This document shows positions 33,043 through 44,299 of a DNA stretch of 64,000 nucleotides, one piece after another (positions within the stretch are counted from its first letter, which is position 1; each line of letters begins with the position of its first letter). The translations under genes and the position numbers were made by a program. Source of the stretch: Ceratothoa steindachneri. Lineage: Eukaryota > Arthropoda > Malacostraca > Isopoda > Cymothoidae. A model generated the notes under the pieces. It was not told the origin of the DNA. It saw only the letters and a program-made list of their open reading frames with translations, and ran no database searches. Location of the stretch: contig OZ018338.1 of NCBI GenBank assembly GCA_963969495.1, positions 47,475,922 to 47,539,921 on the forward strand, read 5' to 3'.

Positions 33043-35130
33043 TTTTAAAGTGCCTAAGGCCCACAGACAGCCCGTTCGAAGACTTCGTAGATGCGGTAAC
33101 CAGGATAGCTTGGGATCAAGCGTTACGCCCAGAAACCGAAACTCAGAGGCAAACTCTATTATCTAAACCATACAGGATGATACGTGGCAGAACAAAATCC
33201 CCTATACCCAGGTGCAAATACATTGCCTTCATTTTGCTCGTGGAAAAGCGGACGACGCGCCGCTGATGGAAGCCGAAACGTGGAACAGTATAGTGCCAAG
33301 TCATCGACGAACAGGGTCGTATATGCACCCTTTGTGATAAATAAAATGATATCATTTATCGCAATCACAAGACATAAAACATTTAAAATGATGCCCTGCG
33401 GAACTTTCTCCTCTTGGGTTGAAGGTCAGAGTAGGTGTCTCCAACACGAACCATAAAGGATCGAGATGCTAAGAAACTTTGACTCCGTATCACAATGTCG
33501 AAAAATAGGGCTAATAAATACTCTGTGCTTTAACAAGAAAGCTTTCCGGATTGATCCCTCGAAACGTATTAAGAGGTCAAGGGTAATATGACTGCGAAAA
33601 ACGCACTGAAATGGAGACACTAAGTGATTGTTTTCTAGGAACCTATTCAGGCGCACCAACACCATCTTCTCTAGCAGCTTGCTCATACAGCTGGTATGAG
33701 CTATAGGACGGTAGTGATCTGCATCCAACACGTCCCTGCCCGGTTTGACAAAAGGAAGGACAACCCCAACGCGTTATGATGATGGGTGAAAACCCTTCAC
33801 CTATATAAGGTTGTACAAGTCAAGTAAGAAATTACAGTCTGTGGATGGAAATTCCGAATCAAATGAAAATGGATCCCGTCAAGGCCAGAAGAACTAGATC
33901 CACAAAGGCACAATGCAGCACGAAATTTGTGGATGGAGAATAAAGCATTATATGGAAGGTTGGATTTCGTCCTAAAATGGAAACGATGAGACTCTTCGTT
34001 TGATTTATAGGGTAGAAAAGCTTTATTCTAACGGCTGACACTGCTCACGGCGAGGAAATGGTTAGCAAAGGCGTTGCTGACCACCAGGCTGTTTTTACTA
34101 AGGATCCCTGTAAACTGAGTGGGGGGGAGGGGATTTTAGCAGGCATGATGACCTCTGATCTTCTTTATCCTCTTCCAGATCTTTGTTATAGGGATCATAG
34201 GAAATTGATGAAACGTAACGGCGCCATGAAGTTCGGTGAGCTTGACGAAGCGTTCGCCTGAATCAAGCATGAGCTAATTTGTAGTTTTTGACGGCTGTCG
34301 CACACTCCGAGGTCCACCAGAGCACGGTTGAACGGAATAGTTTGTGTGGCCGCGTTGTAGATATAATCAATGTGAAGTACCCTACTGCCACGTCAACTCT
34401 ATTGATAGTCGCCAAGGAGGCACTTGTGAAAGACGCCTGTCGGAAGCCTTCCCAATCGGTTTGACTTAAGTCCCACTTGAGAGGCATGGTTTTATGAGGG
34501 CGAGAATGAACGGCCGACAAGACGGTAGGGAAGTGATCACTCCCACAGAGGCCATCAAGGGTTGACCATCGAAAATCAGTGAGACAATCCGGGAAACAGA
34601 GAGACATGTCTACACAACTAAAACAATACGTCTGGACATGGTAAGAGGTAAAATCGCAGGTGTTTAAAGCGCAAAGAAAGTAGGATAATAAAAAGAGACA
34701 CGAAAACACTACCTTTGGCATTCTGAGTGATGTCACCCCAATATGGGTGATGGGCATTAAAATCTCCGAGTAATAAAAATAGGGAGGGCAACTGATCTAC
34801 AAGTTCTAAAAGGTCGGGTCTTGACAATGGTAAAGAAGGAGGGAGCTAAATAGAGCAAACAGTAAAAAACCTTGTAAGAAAAACTCTCACGGCAACAGCT
34901 TGGAGGGTAGTGTGACAGGGAAGGGGGATGACGAAACCATAACTGACACACCCCTATGAGACGAGGCCCCGACAGGGGCAATAGAGTTGAAAATACGAAA
35001 ACCAGGTACCGCCGAAAATGGCCGTGTACTCAGTTTGTTCTCCTGAAGACAAATAAAAGCGTGGTGGAGATCGTGCTGGCCCTATCGTTGCCGGTACCCT
35101 GTGCAAGCAGATGTTCGGCGCCCTTATTAA

Positions 35131-35819
35131 GTATAATTATAAAAAAATTACACAAGGAAAAGACTAAAAATATAGAATAATAGAAATGCGTTTAATACCC
35201 TGGTTGTTATTTTTAACAAACAATGAACAATATTTATTGTTTTTCTCGACCTGGATTTTGGACAGTATGAACAATTTGCCTACCTGAAACATTTTTTCTA
35301 AGCTTTTAGAGCAAATCGTTTCATGGCAGATTCTATATTTATATTCTTTGCAATAGCCTTTCTATATACAAGGGATTCATTCGGTCTTGACACATGGATG
35401 ACCGTAAGATTGTTTCTATAAGCATTAGTTTAATAAAGCTTCTCTCGTCATGTGCCACAGTCAAAGGTATTGTAAGCATTATTGTTAATGTAACCCACAT
35501 ATTTGGCATGAGGTCCTGTAACTTATGAGCCTAGCGCCTTCTATTGGAACCTTTACATCATCAGGAAATAATTATTTGGCTATACCTAGTTGTCAAGAGT
35601 TTCCATCCATTAATATCACCATTTTCTTTGTACCTTAATTTATTCTCTAAACCTTGACATACTACTTTGAGTTTATTTTGATTTATCAGATCTTTTAGGT
35701 CATTTAAAAATCCCGCTGTGTTATTAAAACTTTGTAACTGTTCAAATCCTTCTGATAAAGAATTAATAGCTTTGTCGTTAAGTGAGACATACACCTGCTT
35801 TTTTTTCACCTTAAAAACG
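35131..35819. other. AT-rich interval with an unassigned minus-strand frame (35561-35809)
   Basis: The 82-residue frame MKKKQVYVSLNDKAINSLSE continues with ..FNNTAGFLNDLKDLINQNK and ends DINGWKLLTTRY. It has sensible composition and may be a transposase fragment, with only a vague resemblance to P-element/THAP9-type proteins. I cannot assign it. Confidence 0.3.
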
Positions 35820-36530
35820 TTAGTTTTTTAAGGTCGGTACCTTGAGCCGGCACTGGGTGGAGAGTCGTCCAAAGAACTTTGAGTTCTTCACACTTGGGAA
35901 GAACGCCTTGCCAATTCCATTGTAAAATGGAGGATATTGTCTGGGACGGTTAGATACCAGAGAAGATATATTTTTCTCCTTTGTGGCTAAGTTTAATTTG
36001 AAGTGCGTTCCAAATAGCTTAGGGAACGAAGAGCAGATTTCGAAGAACCTGCTGTAGCATGTGAAGACATCTTGGAAAGAGTAGTGACAGGGGATATTTG
36101 CGAGGTTTCGAGGAAGCGGTCGAGGCCTCTGCCTCATTGTCAGATGGTGCTTTTGATGTCTGGTAGGTTGATCCGACAACCGTGGCTGGCGATGTTGGAA
36201 TATCATCTGCTTCGATCGGGCAAGAAACGAGGCACCTGGTGGATTTCTGCTACCGTTTGTATCTGTAAGGGACCTGCGTTTTGTAAAGGTTGAACGTGCA
36301 GTAGGAAAGAGAATACTCAGCAACGGGAAAAGAGGCCATTGAAAACTCTCGAAGCTCAGCTGAGTCAGCTCCACAGGCAGCCCGCTTATTGGTGGCCGAT
36401 GACCCAGGTAAGGATCCCATCCCCTTACTACGAGGTTTTGGGTCCCATGGCCGGATAGAAGTTCCTGAGCGGCGTTCCTGGCTAGAGCCTGGGGGAGAAG
36501 GGAACAACAATGGGTATTTCAGTATGCGAT
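35820..36530 (-). other. Pro/Arg-rich open frame, unassigned (possible LINE ORF1 relic)
   Basis: The longest frame (36374-35820, 184 residues) is rich in Pro, Arg and Ser, with TMRQRPRPLPRNLANIP in the middle, and has no domain I recognise. It lies below the 3' end of LINE 2d on the same strand. It could be the 3' part of another LINE's ORF1. Confidence 0.3.
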
Positions 36531-36534
36531 TTTT

Positions 36535-38190
36535 TTTAGGACCCCATCTAGCGACGCCCTACTTGGGTATAAGTCGCCATACTTACGACAGTGTCGGTAT
36601 GTGAGCGATGCTTCGATGGTGTATCAGGAATACTTCTGATATTGATGATAGATAGGCGATGAGATGCTTCAACCGTGTCGGAACTCGAGCATGATGGTCA
36701 GTTTCGTCCAGCACCACGCAAAACATCTGAGAAGAGATGCCAAAAGGTGAGGTTTACTCGGGCATGTTGGCGAATACCTCATTTTCATATAATAATAATG
36801 GGCAGATATTTAACGAAGCACTGTGGGTATTATCGTAGTTGGCACATCACGGTTTTGGGGTGCATTCAGGGCCATGGTAATCAGAACCACAATTCACACA
36901 GGAACGGGAGTGCCGACAGGCAAGACCAATATGTCAAAATTGATTACAATTGAAGCAACGTCTGGGTAGTTCGATATAGGGGCTTACCGAGATATGAAGG
37001 TACCCAGGTTTAGTAAACTGATGTAGAAGCTTTGTGAGCAGAGGCTGGAGACAAATAGTAAAAGATGGCATCCTCCAGGGTAGTGCCCTGGGCTGAACCC
37101 GAAGCACGGCTGGCCCGAAGTTTACACCGAGCGCTCGAAGGGGTTTCCTGGCCCTAAAAAAAAGGTCTCAGAGTATGACTGGCATCTCTTGGTTGCATAG
37201 GCACCGTCGAGATCGGCCTCTAATGCAATGAGAGTGTTTAGTGACTGAAGGAGATGCGGATCCTGCGCGTACAAGCGCATAATGCACTAAGCATGGCGCA
37301 GAGCGAGTAGCATCTCACAGACATCGACAATTAGGCTATTAATGTGGGTGTGCAGAAGGTACATGTTGCCAAATGGAGACCAGTGTGGTAAATCGAAATG
37401 ACCTTCCACAATTCACGCTCATGTGCAGATGCATAGGATGCATAAAACTCTAATCAGTAGTCAAGCTTCGAACGAACAAAGGTCGGTAGAAAAGTACAGA
37501 ATTAGCTATATCATAACCCCTAGTACCGAACGTCACGGAAAGAAGAATATCCATGGCGTGGGTACAAGATACCTTAATGCTGCGAATATCAATCTCCCCA
37601 TTGAGGTGTGGGTCAAAAACAAGACAAATGAAACGGTGTCAATCCACCACTTCCAGGCGAGCCCCGTATAAGAACAAGTCCGGGTCGGTGTGGAGAAGTG
37701 TATGGCGGCAGAGGTGCACCATTTTAGTCTTGGCCAAAGAAAACCAAAAGCTGTGCGCTTCAACATAACGGAGATGCGGTTCAATGTATATTGGATTCAA
37801 CTCTCCAGAGTTGGCATCTGGATCCTACCAAAAGACATCTTCCAGCAGCACCGAGGTGATACCGTTGATGCTCAGGACAAAGAGTGTGACGCTGAGGACA
37901 CTTCTCTGCGGAAAACCCTCTTCCCGCCTCATTGGGCTGGAGAAGGCTCCCCCCCACCCACCCGTACGCAGAATCGACGATCTCGCAGAAATTCAGATAT
38001 ATAGATTGGGAAGCGTCCCGTCGCCCCTATCGTGTGGAGAGTCTCCATGATAAATTATTTCTATGCGATATTATAGGCCTTATCCAGATCGACAAACACT
38101 GTGGCGTAGTTCTGTCTACGAAGGAAGACCTCGCAGATAGCATTTTCCAGCAAGAACAGGACATGCGACGTAAAAACGGTCATTTGAAGG
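36535..38190 (-). mobile_element. LINE family 2, fragment 2d, chimeric
   Basis: On the plus strand, 37070-38180 matches the RT region of copy 2c in antisense; for example the CGTTGATGCTCAGGACAAAG and AGTGTGACGCTGAGGACACT segments at about 37862-37901 mirror 62288-62325. The 3' terminal sequence is also present: sense GGCGACTTATACCCAAGTAG (complement of about 36560-36580) equals GGTGACTTATGCCCAAGTAG of copy 2a and ends in an A run near 36530. Between them (36600-37040) lies an unrelated zinc-knuckle segment in place of RNase H, so the copy is a mosaic. Confidence 0.75.
36750..37045 (-). pseudogene. LINE ORF1 zinc-knuckle fragment embedded in LINE 2d
   Basis: The minus strand reads ELPRRCFNCNQFGHIGLACR then SCVNCGSDYHGPEC, two consecutive knuckles of LINE gag type, followed by a degraded third. 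The spacing C-x2-C-x4-H-x4-C fits. Copy 2b has a related QLPRRCYHCHRFDHTNCSCR, so it is either the family's own ORF1 or that of a relative. Confidence 0.65.
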
Positions 38191-38919
38191 ATTTCCCTCA
38201 CTTAGATAAATATATAACGGCCATAGGTAGACAACGGAGTACTATCATAGCACTAGTTCGCCCCTAGATTGAATTTATAACCGATGCTAATAAGCTAAGT
38301 AAAGGAGACAAGCTGAAAAGGAAGACCAATCCTTCGATTACTTAAAATAAAGACAAAGTAATATTTTTTGACGGAATATGACATGTCGGCCTAAACCCTC
38401 GTCCCTTCATCCTGCCCTGCCCGCGTGACGGACATCTGCCACTCATCGCCTCTTTCCAACTATGCCATCAATTTGAAAAAGGTATATTTATGGACGCTGT
38501 CAGAGCAGGTTTAAGAAATAACCCACTTTAGAACTCCGCGCTAGAGGCTTTCAGAATGGAACTGAAATGCTACTCTTGAGAGATCTCTAATCCCTATCCT
38601 GAGGGACACAAAAGACCACGCCTTCGCATCATCCTTGTCCGTGTGTGGTGGATATGGCTCTAAAAACAAACCCTAGAGGGGCAGCAGTTTTAATAAGTCT
38701 GCCATGAGTTATCGCTCGAAATGAGCCCAACTAGGTTTATTCATCACATCTCTCACAAGGCAGCTGTTATGCTAAGACTACGGTTAGGTCATTATGAAGT
38801 CATACCAGGATTAAATAATAGTACCACTCCAACGTACTTGAGAAAAACAAATCTAGAGAGAGGAGTATTAATTAAAACGGTTTCTTCTTAACTGAAAATT
38901 GCTTTGCAGAGAAGTTAAT
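38191..38919. other. Spacer, nothing recognised
   Basis: No supported feature. Confidence 0.4.
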
Positions 38920-39601
38920 CTTTGCGGAAGGATGCAACGAATTTGGGAAAATCGACTTACGAAAAAGTTAATCCCACAGATCATCATCAATACAGTTCCA
39001 TCATCTGCACAAAGGTGGATCTATGGGTAGAATTAAACACAAAGGCGATGAAAACGGAATTGGAAAATCTAAACAATTTCCTCAAGGTCTCAGAAGTTAT
39101 GAAAATCGGCAACCACACACGTGGGGTTGTGCGTTGTTACAGAAATGACTTACAGAGCAGAGACTCAATGAGTATTGACTGTCGCGGAGAAAATCGCACA
39201 GGAAAATAATGAAAAAGAAAGATTTATAAACATTCAGATTTGTTTACAATGTTATGCAATTGAAATGCACTTGACGAGGAGATGCCTTATCAAGAAGATT
39301 ATGTCTGGGGTTTGAAAACTACATTAAAAGAAGTAAACTAAAATATGAAGTAGAAAATTGCTCAAGTAATAGCAAAAAACCAGTCCAATCAACGATACGA
39401 CGGCACCGCAATAGCAATCAATAAAGGTCTACAGTGCACTGAATTAGACGAAATAGGTGACGCATTTATTACAATAACATTTGGAATAACAGGAAATTTT
39501 CTCTTTTGAATATATTCGTGGGATAACGCCCCCCCCTTCCCCCGTGCAGAAACTACTACCTAAAAACACACACTAATGGAAATAATTAACTCCAAAACCT
39601 A

Positions 39602-41531
39602 TAGTGGGGTGCTCAGGCACTCATTCATTTCAAACTAATGCAAAAGTTTTGTTTTCGAGTGTCAAGTAGTCAGATAAAAGAATTCAAAATGGCCGCCAAA
39701 ATCCAAGATGGCTGCCAATTTCCAGCTTTTTTTCGAATTACGCCTCATAACTTTGGTACTATTGAACCTAGAATGGTGATTTTGGTCTCTATACCTACAT
39801 AGGTTTGCATGTATGAGTAATTTAATAAAAATAGAATAAACATGATTGGAGAATATCTTCTCTTATATTGATTCCTAGTTCCAAGTAAATGCTTACACAA
39901 TTACTTGAATAAACTCCTTGAACAATACATCAATAAGGAAATGGCTAACAAATTAACCAAGATCCCTATATACATGTTAGTATTGGAAATTGTTCTAGTC
40001 CAGCTACTTCTCGCATGTGCACTTGCACTGACGTGAACACTTCAACTTTGTCTTCACGCATTTGTACCGAGAACAGGTAATTGGGCAAGTGCACTTCACA
40101 TCCAGGTGGAACACACCCACCCAGGGTTAGTTGGGTTGTTGACAGGCATCATGGACATGTGGGCTATTGCCCACATGCTCGCTTGGAAGACACTCCTTTT
40201 GAGATGTTGATCCAAAGCATCACCAGTTGGGAGAATTATCTCCACGTCCCTAGTCTTCTGTGAGAACAACCTCATTCGGACGAGGTCAACGTCATTGTCC
40301 TCGTTTTATTCATTTAAGTACAGCCTCCAGACAAAGTTTGTTGCCACTTCTTTCAACCATGGCGATGTTTGGAATGGAGTGTCGACAATAATTGCAAATT
40401 GCTCCATAAGGGATGACACTTCGTGCATCAACGTTCAGCAGGATCGCTTACCCTTGAACTTGAAGGAAGAAGTACTGTCTGATCAAGTGAATGCGTGGAA
40501 AAGGGCCATGACTTTGCACCTTGTCGTGCACAGGTTTGTGGGGATAGTGTTCAGGGAGATCATTTTGGTTGTCTTTCCCGCTTTGAAGGAGATCCAGATT
40601 TCTGCGGCCGGATACAGAGACTTGATGTGATGGAAATTACTCAGAAGGATTACGACAACATCTGTGTCTCCAGTATACACCATGCCAAGTGACGAGGATT
40701 GGAGTGCGTAGAGGAGATGTACTAAGACACGCGTGTCAGCTTCCTCATGGTTGCCTTGATCCATTGGTGGACTGTTTCTAACATGGTGGACTTGATCACC
40801 TGCAATGATGTAGACATTCTTGTCATCTGGGAAATGTTCTTCTGTTATCTTTTTTGACAAGAATGAGAACAGTTCCTTCTTGTTATCAACGTTTGCCAGA
40901 AAATTTGTAGGACAGACTATATCAGCGTTGTTCCTTGCATGATCTGCAATAGTCTGTGCAAATCTAGATTCAATGCTGAGGACTTTCTTATATGACACGC
41001 TCAGAACATACTTGTGTAGTAGTTCTACCAGCTTCTTGTTTCTTGTTTGGGAATGAAATTTGAGGGCCAGGAACACTGCAAGTGGAGGCTCACGATTCAA
41101 GTTTGCAGAAAGAGAAGTCATATTTAGCATGGCCAACTGACTCACAGAGGCTTTGCAAATAAAATTTGATATTACCTGAAATATTATAAGAAAGGTATTA
41201 TCTGGAAATACAAGTGGGTATGCAAATGGAGACGTTTTTCCACCTGTGAAATGAGACCAATAAAATGGTAAATAAAGAACACAATTAGTAATCAGTTAGT
41301 AGGTTATGAATCATACATAAAAACATAGATAAAGAGACCAAAATCACCATTCTAGGTTCAATAGTACAAAAGTTATGCGAAAAAAAGCTGGAAATTGGCA
41401 GCCATCTTGGATTTTGACGGCCATTTTGTTTTGTTTTATTTGACTGCTTGACACTCGAACCAGAATTGTTCCATAGACTTTTACATCAATTTGAAATGAG
41501 AAAAAAAACCCATGCACTGCCCCCCACTACT
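39602..41531. mobile_element. TIR-flanked DNA transposon inserted in LINE 1c
   Basis: Long terminal inverted repeats of about 210 bases flank the element (39602-39815 and 41315-41531). Shared blocks include TAGTGGGG near the ends, CGAGTGTCAAGTAGTCA, AAAATGGCCGCCAAAATCCA and CTATTGAACCTAGAATGGTG, each in complement on the other side. The LINE 1c halves on both sides confirm it as an insertion. Between the repeats lies one minus-strand gene. No transposase motif of a named superfamily was seen, so either the internal gene is the transposase or the copy is non-autonomous. Confidence 0.85.
40004..41175 (-). pseudogene. Nuclease-like protein of an uncharacterised multicopy transposon family
   Basis: The longest open piece is 41145-40483. 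NHEEADTRVLVHLLYA (about 40705-40752) followed by YTGDTDVVVILL (about 40640-40675) gives an E-x-A-D...D-x-D arrangement like the metal-binding core of FEN/PIN nucleases. From memory, proteins with HEEADTR, TDTDVVV and TGCDT blocks form a large unnamed repeat-encoded family in animals. After a stop (FHAFT-stop-SDS where FHxxTGCD is expected) the same frame continues: PTGDALDQHLKRSVFQASMW (about 40195-40254), then a Cys-rich tail, VKCTCPITCSRYKCVKTKLK, ending at 40004. At 41175 an acceptor-like TTATAATATTTCAG precedes the frame, suggesting a lost upstream exon. Three in-frame stops show it is inactive. Confidence 0.7.
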
Positions 41532-42620
41532 ACCTCCCCCCCCCGTATTATTTAATATATATTTCCCAAAGTCTGTTTGTATATATATATATATAATTCC
41601 CCAGACTTTTTATGACGGGCAAAGCCGGATGGGTACCTATGCTAGTGAGATATAAATGCTAGATGTGGAGCTTCAGATTAGCAAAGCAGGAACAGAATAT
41701 GGTGAAATCCGGAAATTATTCCAAGTGGAGCCAAATTTTCCATTTATGTGATCAAATATGCTGCCACTAAGCCACTCATTGTCCTAAGTGGTCGCAACAT
41801 GCCGAATCTCAATATGGAACCGATGGCAATGTCATTTACCAACCATAACGGTGCCCTTGCCCTACTCAACCAAAATAGAATCTCATTCAAGTCCCTATAA
41901 ATAATAGAAAAACCCATAGAAGAGCAAACTGACCAAATTAGTAAAATGGGTTAAATACATTCACTCTGACCCTACTAATGGGAGGAACAAAATAAGATAG
42001 ATGAGGAAATACAAAAAAACAACATTGCGAAAATCAAAACAAAAGAGAACAAGTTACCGAAAATTGATTGCAAGTCTTACTCCCCCAAAGATGGACGGAC
42101 GAAATAGAGAGAATAGCAGGAAGCATCAGACAACATTCGAACAAAATAAACATACAAGGAACAAATCAACAAAGAATACAAGGCTACAGAGACTAAAGAA
42201 CAAAATGAGAATTTTATTTGAGAAGCAATAACGTTATTAATGGACAGATTAAAAAACGTAAAGAGGCATTAAATGATTGCAAGTCATAGGATATTATAGA
42301 AAGGATAAAAGAATGAACACCACGAGTGAAAGTTAAACTAAAAGACGTCCAAGGAAACAATGATCAAGATATCATGTCCATTAAACGCAAATTTAAATCG
42401 CTGGGAAAAAATATTATCAATAACAATCAAAGAAAATAACGGTACCGATAGAGAGACCCCTTCCAACACAGAATTATGCCAGCACAATCTGAGTGCGAAT
42501 ATAGAAATGAATACATGAGAACATGAGCGACAATATCAAAGAAGTTTTAATCGAAATGAACTCTTTTAAATAAAAATATCTCTCCAGTTTGACGAGGGCA
42601 AAAAAATAAAGGTTGAACTT

Positions 42621-42859
42621 ATTTTTCTCATCAAAGATGAATTTTACTTTTTCTAAACCTATTTCTGATGCAGATTTCGAAGCGGAAAGAGCATAACATT
42701 TTGGGAAGCAGAGATTTTTCTACATGTTTGCAACACCTAGTACGTATGTTTGTCGCAAAGGCCAGCTCGAGTACACGTAATGTGTAGTAGTTGCTAGGCT
42801 GCCGCAGAGGCATAGAAAACCCGTTATTTGTAAAACGTCACTACATTTCTATCAACATG
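42621..42859. other. Spacer, nothing recognised
   Basis: No supported feature; a G10 run lies at its 3' end. Confidence 0.4.
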
Positions 42860-42936
42860 CCAATGACTTTCTTTGGCGGGGGGGGGGTGCATCTGGCGGC
42901 TGGCTACTCGAGGAGAAGTCGCCGTACTCACACAAG

Positions 42937-42952
42937 AGCCTACTACCAAGCT
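42937..42952 (-). other. 3' UTR stem-loop of LINE 2b
   Basis: The sense strand reads AGCTTG-GTAG-TAGGCT. As RNA it forms six pairs, two of them G-U, at the same place as in copies 2a and 2c. Confidence 0.6.
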
Positions 42953-43149
42953 ATATAAAAAACACCAATATGTAACTAACAATGATTTAAAGTACAAAGG
43001 CTAAACAAAATAACACCCGAAATATAAACAAGCAAAAAGGCAACAAGAAGAAAGCTCACTCCGGCGTTGCGGATAGCCCCCCCCCCCACCCGGCGCAGGA
43101 ACAAGCAACCTACAAATGAAACAAAATTCAAAGAGAGCGCTTAGGGCGC

Positions 43150-43500
43150 TTTGTGGGTCACTATAAATCACAATCCGGTCACCGAACCGGGCACATCGCG
43201 TTATCTTCCGTACCGAGCAGTGTATTGCAACGAGCTCGGCGTTAAAAAAGGAGGCAGCGCCTGCCAGAGCCCCACTGACTTCAAACAGAGGAAATACGGC
43301 GTGGAAACCGACCCCCAATCGGTTCCAGCGTGACATGAAGTATGCTACGAAAAGGATGAACGCAATGCCCCCGGCGCTCTAGAATCTTTAGGAGCAGAGG
43401 CGTGGCGACAAACAATCAAAGTGGTACCCTCCAAGGTGGCGTTCTAGGCCGAACTATGGGCGCCACAGGCTCACCCCCACGGGAGCGGTTGACGTTCAAA
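43150..43500 (-). pseudogene. LINE 2b RNase H fragment
   Basis: The minus strand keeps GVGFHAVFPLFEVSGALAGA then FNAELVAIHCSVRKIT and IYSDPQSALSAL, the catalytic Glu and second Asp regions of RNase H. The first Asp block (YTDGSKS) is missing, and the frame then enters 3' UTR sequence (FEFCFICRLLVPAP). Confidence 0.75.
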
Positions 43501-43529
43501 AAGGCAAGACTTTCTAGGAAAAGTACTTA

Positions 43530-44253
43530 AGCCCGCGGCGATGAGTTTACTAGAGAAGAACTCAACGGCATCATCTACCGACCTAAACTCTTCGACTGAG
43601 ACCACCACGCCCATGCAAAGCACCACCGGGGCGGGCTCCCGAGCGGCAGCGGCCCAGAAAATGATATTTGAATGGGAAAGTGATCACTACCATGGAGGTC
43701 ATCGACCAACCCCACACAAAATCAGGGTATGTATCCATCTGAAGAGCACAAAAATAGATTGAGGACAGAAAATGAAGCGTATCTCGGGCAGTGATGCGTA
43801 AACTCATCCACATTTGGATACCTATCTCCAGCTCGTCGATTGGGTCGGCGAGGACCTGATCGCTGGGATTGACCGAGTAGTTTCACCAGAAGGGGTGTCT
43901 CCCATTCAAGTCCTCGAGAAAGAGAAGGGGCCTCGGTAAACCGTGCTATGATGCGGCGGAATTTCCTTGCGTCGAAGTCGGCTGACGGTGGAATGTACGC
44001 AGAAATAACTATACCTCCTATCCAGGTGCAGCTGCACAGCTACTGCCTGAAAGGAGGTATCTAAAGAAAAGAGAAAGAGAGAGAATTCACACCGGGTGTA
44101 AATTGCGCATCCTCCTGTCCGGCCCCCATCCCGTGGGGCTAGGGTCGTAAAACCCTTATATCCCGGGAGGGCTGGCAGGCGGCACGCACCCAGCGTGGGC
44201 TCCTGCTCAAAGATAGCTAACGGGAAATAGGGGATCAGCATCCGCAGCTCCAC
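43530..44253 (-). pseudogene. LINE 2b endonuclease relic
   Basis: PRDGGRTGGCAIYTR near 44095-44140 and QAVAVQLHLDRRYSYF near 43995-44045 give the N-terminal half of an AP-like endonuclease. SDHFPFKYHF at about 43655-43690 in another frame gives the final catalytic block. Frameshifts separate them; the middle (GDLN region of copy 2c) is degraded near 43910. Confidence 0.7.
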
Positions 44254-44299
44254 TCAGTTGGCCCGGAGTATGCGGCATTCCATTGAAGGAATATGCCCT

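Larger units (their letters stand above)
31060..35130 (-). mobile_element. LINE family 3 (endonuclease, RT, RNase H, C-terminal Cys/His), one insertion
   Basis: This is a single minus-strand element with ORF2 domains in order. The endonuclease starts near 35110 and shows LLLGDFNAHHPYWGD at about 34745-34790 and GSDHFPTVLS at about 34515-34545. The RT shows YRPIAHTSCMSKLLEK near 33680-33730 and FVDDLALYC near 33285-33320. RNase H spans about 32690-32035, with FTGERSAI near 32370, FSDSRCILQ near 32300 and GVLGNEAADKLARS near 32140-32180. The C-terminal Cys/His motif is split: RIGHMRLIQC near 31905-31935 and GGDQTVTHLLLECP near 31280-31325. The split is a retroposon insertion at 31341-31866. Frameshifts are many. 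Confidence 0.82.
38920..42620 (+). mobile_element. LINE family 1, copy 1c, split by a TIR element
   Basis: Left of the TIR element, NQSNQRYDGTAIAINKG (about 39385-39430) corresponds to NYSQERYDGAAIAIKRG of copy 1a, and a CLQCYAIEMHLTRRC knuckle near 39240 may be the ORF1 end. Right of it, DINARCGAS near 41650 corresponds to DLNARCRDS. ATKPLIVLSGRNMPNLNMEP (about 41763-41822) corresponds to ATKPDICLANRQLPFNYYMEP. RWEKILSITIKENNGTD near 42400-42450 corresponds to RYWEKIFSISEDENEDFD. The order is collinear, so the pieces are one element interrupted at 39602-41531. The RT was not detected; the copy ends near 42620. Confidence 0.78.

Noticed and set aside
43071..43095. Direct-repeat or CRISPR-like appearance of C and G runs
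   Set aside because: These are homopolymer runs in a LINE 3' UTR; no regular repeat-spacer arrangement exists anywhere in the window.
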